From assembly GCF_000275845.1 (NCBI RefSeq), contig NW_006766915.1:253666-317665 (forward strand): 64,000 nucleotides of DNA, written 5' to 3'. Position numbers and translations under genes: made by a program. This DNA comes from Dichomitus squalens LYAD-421 SS1. Its lineage: Eukaryota; Basidiomycota; Agaricomycetes; Polyporales; Polyporaceae. Shown one piece after another: positions 57,201 through 64,000 of the stretch. Each line of letters begins with the position of its first letter. The stretch's first letter is position 1. Under the pieces are notes generated by a model that saw nothing but the letters and a program-made list of their open reading frames with translations, ran no database searches and was not told where the DNA came from.

Positions 57201-58788
57201 TCATCGGCGATTGACAGCCTGTAGTCGGGCCAGGATCCACTCATGGCCCCACGGCGTACTCAGCGAGTTTCCAAGCCGACGGAAAAGCATAGAGTATGTT
57301 AGCTGTATGTGTCTTGTTACGAAGGCCGAACTGATGCCGGTGGCTTGCTTATTAGGATATGGTATTGGAGTCTGACGATGATGGGGGGATTGAAATAGAT
57401 GCGGAAGAGAACTGGTCTGATGACTCAAGTGATGGAGACGACGCCTGGAGTGCGCAGGCGTCAATCCATGAGCGAGACGTCCCAAACTTTCTCAAGCTCG
57501 CTGAAGCACTAACAACATTTCTCGCAGATGAGCTGTCAGAGGATGATGTGATGATTGCGGACCAGCGGCTTCGTGAATATTGCACGGAACTCTTGGAGGT
57601 AAGATCCAGGATTCAATTTCAGTAACATGATGGAGTGGCCTCATATCTCGTATACAGTTGTACGGGCCAGCTATTATCCGGCCCAACCACCACTATGCAA
57701 CGCACACAGGGGACTTTGTCCTTGACTATGGGCCTTTGCGGGAGTTCTGGACGTTTGTTTTTGAACGGCTGAACAAAGTTCTCAAGAGCTTCAAAACGAC
57801 CGGACGTGCTGGTGGAGAACTCGAGTGCTCCTTTTTTCGAGAATTCCACCGTTCTGTCCGTCTGCACCGTTTGGTAAGCTCAGCCTTTCATACGAACTGT
57901 GTATCTTTTGTACTGAATATTCAAAGCTGGTGTCCGGGCTAGATGAAGCAGCGGACCCAGGTCTCCAGGCAAGCTGTGATGCTATGTTGGCGGCTGCTGC
58001 AGATGATCGCGGTACTTTGCAGAACCTCGTGCAGGATCTCGACAACACCTTCGCTGACAGTACGTATACCTATTCACACACCAAATACGATAGGTTAATG
58101 TTGGTATATGCCTAGAGGGGAAAATTTGCGAGCTGAGCCGACGTGCCTCTCGGGAGATGTTCCCCGAAGACCTATACTACACACTCTTGAAGCACGTCCA
58201 GTCGCGGCATCCCCTTCAACAATTCCATTCTTTCATCTCCTTGGCGCCATCGCCGACTAGCACGCTTGTCCCGAACATCGCCACTTTTTTCGACTACGCT
58301 ATCATCCACGGTCACCGATATTACGCCTCCCGTCGCACAATCTCGCCACGAAATTCTCTCGCTCTCGTGCAGTGGAACACCTCAGGATCTCCCTCTCAGC
58401 GTCGTCATGCTGGTGAAATCACTGATATCTTCATGTTCGAGCACCCAAGCGTGGGTGCTGTCTATTTAGCTGCAGTCCGGTGGTTCCGCACGTCGAGCAC
58501 CAGCATCGCTGACACGCCATGGGCTTCTCAGTAGGTCACTCTATTTCCGTTCCATTGATGAATGATCAATATTTGTGTCCAATGCCCGTCAGCATGTCTC
58601 TCCGAATCCAGATCTGGGATGCCAACAATTATCTCTCTGTGGGAGAACCTGGCCCGGAGACACTTATCTCACTGACAGATATTGTGAGCCCACTCGTTCG
58701 GCATACAACGATCATTGCGGGCAAGAGGACATGGGTAACTATCCCAGTATCACGTTCACTCCATGTGCATCAATCAGGCCGTGATTAG
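54240..58788 (+). CDS. Tnp2-like transposase (CACTA superfamily), apparently intact
   Basis: Many exons. The ATG at 54240-54242 is followed directly by a GTAAGA donor, and the acceptor at 54321-54322 brings in AKLEVCSCSKCKG, a Cys-rich N-terminus. The core follows: RLEPSFQILPVCPECHDVF, a CRACRHPLF zinc-ribbon-like pair, then DIFDGRICRKLLGPDG and LTLGVD. Here a splice gives KISPSHSSCPMSFSIINLP, and another joins YLR to YRTAYLLLAGIMPGPKE. Next come RLWKYGAMVPTPKYPKG, VVCDKPAAHKLGGF, the DPMHNLFLG motif, VKTHFYHIWVQLK, RLIGEPAGGSLTADQW and DYGPLREFWTFVFERLNK. The protein ends with IQIWDANNYLSVGEPG, LIS and TDIVSPLV. These blocks match Tnp2-type transposases widespread in Agaricomycetes. Each frame change coincides with usable splice sites, so no frameshift is needed. 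It moves the element by cut and paste in the nucleus. Confidence 0.8.
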
Positions 58789-58800
58789 CACTCCAGGAAG

Positions 58801-59615
58801 TACGTCAAATCCTCCTTAAGTCTTATGATGCACATGGCACATACTCACTAACTTGCAGGGGCCCCGTCTCTCGACGATCTTGCTCCGACACGAACTCGAG
58901 CTCGTTCGACTGCGCTGCTCCTTCCATCCATTTCCGCTCCCACTACAGCGTCTCTCAGTACTCGATGACTGCCGGGGACGAGTACGAGGGCGCCGTCGAC
59001 GCTTTCGGAGAACCGGGCGCGGTGGGCGACTACTACGATCAGGCGTCGACACCTACGGCGGTCAAGTACGCCAACTTCCAAACACGCCTCAGATGTTTCT
59101 CCGATGTCGGTCGTGCAGCCTGTGACCTCCTCATCTCCTTCCACGCATGTACCATGGAATCCTCGTTGTTGTCTCGCCAGTCCTGGTCGTTTTTTTATGG
59201 ATATCACCACACGGACGTGCCGCAGGCCTAGCCCTGCATGTTCTTATTCTCCCCGCCGTGTCCAAACTGCGTCCTTGTTAGCTCCTGTTAAGCGGAGAAC
59301 GCTGCTCACAGATTCGTAGACATACATGAGAGTGGTCAATGTGAAATAATCTATGCGTGCTGGGCCACACCCTGAATGGACGACATTTGGCGCTTAAGCG
59401 CCTAGATCGCATTCGGCGTCTGTGGTGATAGCTTTCGGTGCCCTCTCGTTCTTCTTGCACTCCATCAATATCATCACCATCGACCCCTGCTGCTTGACTC
59501 TGAGTTGCTCCTCAGAGACAATATACATCCCTCTCAGACTCAGTTGAAACTGCTGCTCCTCGTGCCTAGGTGTCCTCCTCTAAATGGTGAGCAAGTCGTA
59601 CCTGCCCCCTTATCG
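58801..59615. other. Spacer between transposon and eEF3 copy
   Basis: Holds an isolated ORF at 58965-59231 with a possible exon (SMTAGDEYEGAVDAFGEPG, then DYYDQAS) that looks protein-like but has no start context or partner exons. It could be a fragment of another gene broken by the transposon. Nothing else supported. Confidence 0.4.
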
Positions 59616-61140
59616 ATGAAGCCTCTCACCACCTTCGTTTCAGAAGTAGACTCCCCCACCCTCTCCCTCATGGTCCCCCTCTTGTCCCGCGGTCTCAACG
59701 AGAAGCTCACCGCCACCAAGCGTAAGGTTGCGGTCATCATCGACAAGACGGCCAAGGTCGTCGATTCGCCCGTGACCGTCCGCCCCTTCATCCCCAAGCA
59801 TCTCCCCGGCCTCATCAAGATTGAGAGTGTCATCGGTGACCCTGTGGCCCGCAGCGTTGTCGCTCGTGCCATCGCTACCCTTCGTCAGGTTGGTGAGGTC
59901 CCCACTGGCGACGGCTCTGACCTCCCCCCTCTCAAGAAGGCGGAGGAGAAGACCCTCGCTCATTCCCTCATCGACCTCTACAAGAAAGCCGGCGCCAACC
60001 CTGTCCCCTCCGTTGCCGACGTTGCGACCATCTACGCTTCTCAGCTCGCCACGAACATGGTCAACGTTAAGAAATTCGAAGTCTCGGAGTGGCAGACCCT
60101 CATTCCCTACCTTGTGTTCCTCATAACCTCGCCCGACCCGAACACCATCGTCAATAAGTGGGCGGTCAAGTCGGCCTCTGCCGAGGTCGAGGACGAGACG
60201 CAGGCTGAGGATGAGGATGAGGGCGAGGACCTGTGCAACTGCCAGTTCTCGCTTGCCTACGGTGCGAAGATCCTGCTTAACACTGCGACTGTCCGTGTTA
60301 AGCGTGGTCACCGCTACGGTCTCTGCGGTCGCAACGGTACCGGGAAGTCTACCCTCATGCGTGCGATCACCGATGGGTACGTTGTTTCGCCCCTCATTGG
60401 CGAGCACGATGCTGACTAACAAGTTCTCCATAGCCAAGTTGAGGACTTCCCGTCCCCCGACGAAGTCCGCACTTTCTACGTGAAGCACGGCATCGACGGT
60501 TCCGAGGCCAATGCCTCTGTTCTCGTCTTCATCATCTCGGACAAGTGTATCCAAGCGACTCGTGAGGAGATCATCGGGACCTTCGCATCCCTCGGCTTCT
60601 CCGACGAGCACCAGAAGTCCGCGATTGGCTCCCTTTCGAGCCTACCAACCACTTGGACGTTTTCAATGTTGCGTGGCTCGAGAACTACCTCACCAGCCTC
60701 ACGACCTGCACGTCGATCATCGTTTCGCACGACTCTGGCCTCTTGATAAACGTCATCACCGACGTCCTCCACCTGATCCGCTTCAAGCTCAAGCGCTACC
60801 GCGGTATCCTCGATGCGTACATGAAGGCTGTCTCTGGCGCGCGTTCGTACTACACGCCTATGCCCGGGAGGACTACCAGTTCAAGCTGCCCGACCCCCCG
60901 CTCCTCGAGGGTGTCAAGACCGAGAAGTCCCTCCTCAAGATGCGCAAGGTCGGCTTCCAGTACTCTACGCAAGCCAACCAACAGCTATACGACATCACCC
61001 TTCAAGTTTCACTCTCCTCCCATGTCGCCGTCCTCGGTCCCAACGGTTCCGGCAAATCATGCTTGTCAACCTTCTCATTGGCGACGCATGCGCCGCTGCT
61101 GACGGGCTCCGTTGCCAATGGGCACATATGCATGCTCTCT
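59616..61140 (+). pseudogene. Truncated, frameshifted copy of translation elongation factor eEF3
   Basis: Resembles fungal eEF3 from about residue 190 of the usual protein: TFVSEVDSPTLSLMVPLLSR and RPFIPKHLPGLIKIE (HEAT repeats), then CNCQFSLAYGAKILL and the first Walker A, GRNGTGKST (about 60325-60353). An intron in normal position and phase (GTACGT...CTCCATAG, ending at 60433) is retained. Near 60637 the copy jumps from GSLS straight to EPTNHLD in another frame: about 70 nt carrying the ABC signature (LSGG) and Walker B are deleted. Another frameshift occurs near 60860 (RSYYT to EDYQFKLPDPPLL) and a third near 61060, within the second Walker A (GPNGSGKS). Homology then fades. The N-terminal HEAT part, the rest of ABC2 and the C-terminus are absent. 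No functional product is possible; a full eEF3 must exist elsewhere in the genome. Confidence 0.88.
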
Positions 61141-61574
61141 TGAATGGTACGGCCCACAGGGGGACCTCGACGACCGCTGAGCAGCTCGGTAGGAAGACAG
61201 TGTACCCGCACGTTACGCCCAAGTAGTACTACGCGCACAGCACGAACAACGAGGGTGGGCGTCGCAAGCGATGGCAGTCTGGGATGAATAGAGCTGCGCT
61301 CATGAGTGCTGACTGGTACAAACCGGAATCGACAGAAGAAGAAGAGGCGGGCGCCGAGGTACGATGACTTTCTCCATGTCACCAGGACGCCGATAGTTGG
61401 GAATATTGGATGGCGGCGCCATAAGAAGGGTAAGTGTGCAACCCACAGATCATGAAAAGGACAACGGCAATGACAGGCAATTGACAGAGTTCTTTGCTGG
61501 TTGCGACAGCTTTCTTCGTGCTGGCCCAGGTATGAGATTTTGTATCAGGTTTCGATATTACATTATAGTATATA
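61141..61574. other. Intergenic / decayed sequence
   Basis: May include unrecognisable remains of the eEF3 copy, and the 3' UTR of the minus-strand gene that follows. No ORF supported. Confidence 0.4.
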
Positions 61575-63712
61575 TCATTCTTCCCAATCTTCCACATCCG
61601 CTATCCAACCACAATCATCCTTTGGAAGATCGTCATCGAGAATCGTCAGCCCAAAGATCGTCATAGACTCTGGGGCCAACGGAGCACCTTCCAAGAGGTG
61701 CATGTTGTCTGTATGTTTCGCCCAGGACTCACTCATGCACTCCTGTGTCGGGCGCATGCGCTCTTTCTTCATTCCTTTCTTGTCTGCCCTCACCCTCTTA
61801 ATGTAGGGTACGTCAAGGTTGTAGTTGACCACTGGACCACGAAAGCGTCCATATCGAACACCTTGAGCCCCGGAGTGCAGTTCATCAGCAAACTTGCGCA
61901 ACACCGCATAGATGCGGTTCAACTAGTATGTCAATCTTGGTGAGTATCAGCAAGACTCATGAACATGAAATTGTCACTGACGAACATAGACCGCCAACAG
62001 AGTCGACGAACCTCCACCGCACTCTGACCCACCATGGCGTCATCGCGACATTTCTTCCACTCAGCCTCAGATGCCGCGCCGAAGTCATCATGCTCAGAAC
62101 TCTGCCACTCGGTAAGCACGAGCGCGTCGATACCTTCAGTTTTGTCTGAGTGATAATACTTCCTGAACGCCGGAATGGCGGCACGCATCCTAGCTGCCTT
62201 CTATGGACACGAAGTAAGTCAAATTCAATCGTTACACTCGAAGGAAGCTCGATATTCACCCGCTTTTTTTGCTGCCTCACTTTCTCCCTCAAACTCTTGT
62301 CTCCGATCTTCTTCTGACCTTCGGCGGTCGCGCGTCTCTGGTACTGACTCCTCAGAGTACGAAAGTAAGTCTTCGCATATTCCTCAATACGTGTACGAGG
62401 CACTTGATCGGTGTCCAGGTGGAAGACCTTCGCTGGTAAGCAAAGTAAGTGCCACAGCCAGTCCAATGACTCTTCGAAACTCACGGCCATTTTCGAGGAC
62501 AAGCTCCACGACAGCGTGGACAAATTCAGCATTTATACCAACGTCGACATCAGCAAACCAGTTCGGATTCCAGAGCTGAGTGCCATCGGCTGCCAGTCGA
62601 GGTTCCTCGCCGTCAGCAAGCGGGGGTGGAAGTTTGTAGTAGGGGCGCCCTGTAGGTCCCTTCTCCGTCTTTGTCGCACACCCGAGGAGCTGACGTGTAT
62701 AAAAGTGGACCATTTGCTATGAAACATCAGGTGGTGAGTGCTTACTACAACAGTGCTGAGAGCGAATAGCTAACTCACAGTGAGAGGCCGGTCGCGTTCG
62801 TCATCGCTGTCGTCTTCGCCCTTTTTTTCAGAGCGGACCTCCTCGACCACCTTCGACATCTCTTGGCGGAACTCATCAAACAAGTTCCCCATTTTCTCCG
62901 TGAGTGCATTCATCAGTCTCTCTGATATCTCGCCACGCATCCGGGCTAAGTGCGGCTGCAGCTCGCGAACGACAATTTCGACGGCACTGGCGACTATAGC
63001 CTGCTGTTGTTGGGCAGCATGCATCGCTGTCGCCCCTGGGTACGTCGACTGGAACTGTGGATGACAATCACATTAATAACATGACTTGGTGCTACATCAG
63101 ATGATGTTGGACCAGGGCCATTGCACCATCGCCTGGTATGTAGCCCCCAACACTCTCACAATTTGACACGTCTCCGACTCAGTTATCTATGCTCATATAC
63201 GGTGGAGGGGAATGGAGCAAGCTGCGCATGCGGACATCCTTGCGCTCGTTGCGCTCGGCTTTGAGGTCAGCGATGAGCTGCAGCAATTCGTCCGACGGCT
63301 CCGAGGCTGCAGAGGATGACGCCCAAGAGACATCCGAGGCGCACAAGACGGTGTGCGAGCTAGATGAGCGCACAAAGATGGCGGACGGAGAGGACACAGA
63401 CGGACATTGCACAGAGGCCCAAACAGCATTAACGGTGAAAAGACGTACTCACATTATAGGTCGCTGCTTCACCGAGCATGAACGAGCTGGGCTCAAAGCC
63501 TGACATATTCCCGAGGCCAAGCGGGTCTCCCTGATCATCGCAAGCGTGGTGAGTACATTGAATCTCTGCAGCGTGTAACAAGACCGACTCACCATACCTC
63601 CTCCTCTGACACCTCCTCCCATCACCCCATCGCCATCTCCGTCTCCTTGGGAAAATGTGGGCATCGCGTTCAGTTCGCCAAAAGTATGTGAGTAGTTCCT
63701 GAGCCCCGCCAT
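61575..63712 (-). CDS. Unknown multi-exon gene of an uncharacterised Agaricomycete family
   Basis: Starts MAGLRNYSHTFGELNAM at 63712. Exon 1 (63593-63712) has a Gly/Asp-rich run, exon 2 (63453-63530) reads GDPLGLGNMSGFEPSSF. Further blocks are a helix (SDELLQLIADLKAERNERKD), a coiled-coil-like region (QQQQAIVASAVEIVVRELQP; EFRQEMSKVVEEVRSEKKGE), LWNPNWFADVDVGINAEFV with VHAVVELVLENGREF, a basic segment (EEYAKTYFRTLRSQYQRR; KVRQQKKRVNIEL), FRKYYHSDKTEGIDALVLTE with EWKKCRDDA and EVRRLCWRS, and a last exon (61575-61922) with SESWAKHTDNMHLLEGAP. Middle exon borders are approximate. I recall similar proteins only as unnamed, multi-copy Agaricomycete genes. Inference: DNA-associated or transposon-captured, given the neighbours. 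No catalytic motif is visible. Confidence 0.65.
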
Positions 63713-64000
63713 TGTGACGGTGAGGATGATGGTCCCAACAACGCCTCCCTCCTATATATGTATATGTTTTTTGATAATCAGTGAGCTGTCGTCAACTTTC
63801 CTCCTGAAATCATTCAAGCTAATGTTTCTCGCGCTGAGGCACAACCTTGACATCTCAGTACTAGTGTACATTATCCTCGATCGAACTGACTGTCATATGG
63901 TTCTGCCCCGCCACCTACCTCCAGATGGAGCCCGATGAGGCGCATCAGTGACTGCGATGACAGTCGGTGCGCACACCCATATCGGGTAAGTGCGACCATC
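63713..64000. other. Upstream region of the last gene
   Basis: Contains a TATATATGTATATG run near 63752-63766, about 45 nt upstream of the ATG at 63712 on the minus strand, which could be its TATA region. No other feature seen. Confidence 0.4.

Larger units (their letters stand above)
52385..58800 (+). mobile_element. Tnp2/CACTA-type DNA transposon
   Basis: Defined by the Tnp2-type transposase at 54240-58788 and a possible accessory ORF upstream. The outer ends are not established: I could not find a convincing CACTA...TAGTG terminal pair, and the left side is complicated by the gap and duplicated flank at 50700-51991. The repeat cluster at 50390-50556 could belong to the left terminus, in which case the element is larger than drawn. 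Confidence 0.7.

Noticed and set aside
59640..60611. A 323-codon minus-strand ORF
   Set aside because: Reverse complement of the eEF3-like sequence; no resemblance to any protein.
1..64000. CRISPR arrays, bacterial operons, insertion sequences or riboswitches
   Set aside because: None seen; spliced genes throughout show a nuclear fungal genome.

Overview
The window is nuclear DNA of a filamentous basidiomycete, most likely an Agaricomycete such as a polypore. The evidence is compact genes broken by many short GT-AG introns (most 45-120 nt), a single-chain ATP-citrate lyase, fungus-specific eEF3 sequence, families confined to or expanded in Agaricomycetes (DUF6533 and DUF6535 membrane proteins, HET proteins) and a Tnp2/CACTA-type DNA transposon. 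All gene models were read by eye from splice signals and protein resemblance. No database search was run.

Layout. 1-1.1 kb: the 5' part of Mcm10 (minus strand, cut by the window edge). 2.9-4.4 kb: a HET-domain protein carrying three exact 49-residue DUF5648-type repeats. 5.6-6.9 kb: an unidentified basic, Ser/Pro-rich protein. 7.7-14.1 kb: two paralogous extended short-chain dehydrogenases (SDR-1, SDR-2) around a DUF6533 membrane protein. 17.9-22.1 kb: a type I membrane protein with a Ser/Thr-rich ectodomain and a His/Gly/Ser-rich tail. 23.9-25.1 kb: SDR-3. 27.1-28.4 kb: a DUF1275 membrane protein. 29.4-31.1 kb: a second DUF6533 protein. 32.6-37.3 kb: a DUF6535 gene interrupted by two in-frame stops. 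38.0-42.1 kb: ATP-citrate lyase. 43.3 kb: an intron-containing tRNA-Gln(CUG). 44.2-47.8 kb: tandem SDR-4 and SDR-5. 48.4-49.6 kb: an F-box-like protein with a nucleotidyltransferase-like motif. 50.7-52.0 kb: a 424-N gap flanked by two identical 434-nt copies, very probably an assembly artefact. 52.4-58.8 kb: a Tnp2/CACTA transposon with an apparently intact spliced transposase. 59.6-61.1 kb: a broken, truncated eEF3 copy. 61.6-63.7 kb: a gene of unknown family.

Housekeeping genes (Mcm10, ATP-citrate lyase) are interspersed with accessory genes. The most coherent theme is the five SDR paralogs, which share intron phases, almost all exon lengths and a TATA box 50-90 nt upstream of the ATG; four have exons of exactly 201/521/119/188 nt. 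The right-hand 14 kb is repeat-rich and combines a transposon, an assembly gap and a decaying duplicate of a housekeeping gene. The most unusual single proteins are the HET-DUF5648 fusion and the F-box/nucleotidyltransferase-like protein.
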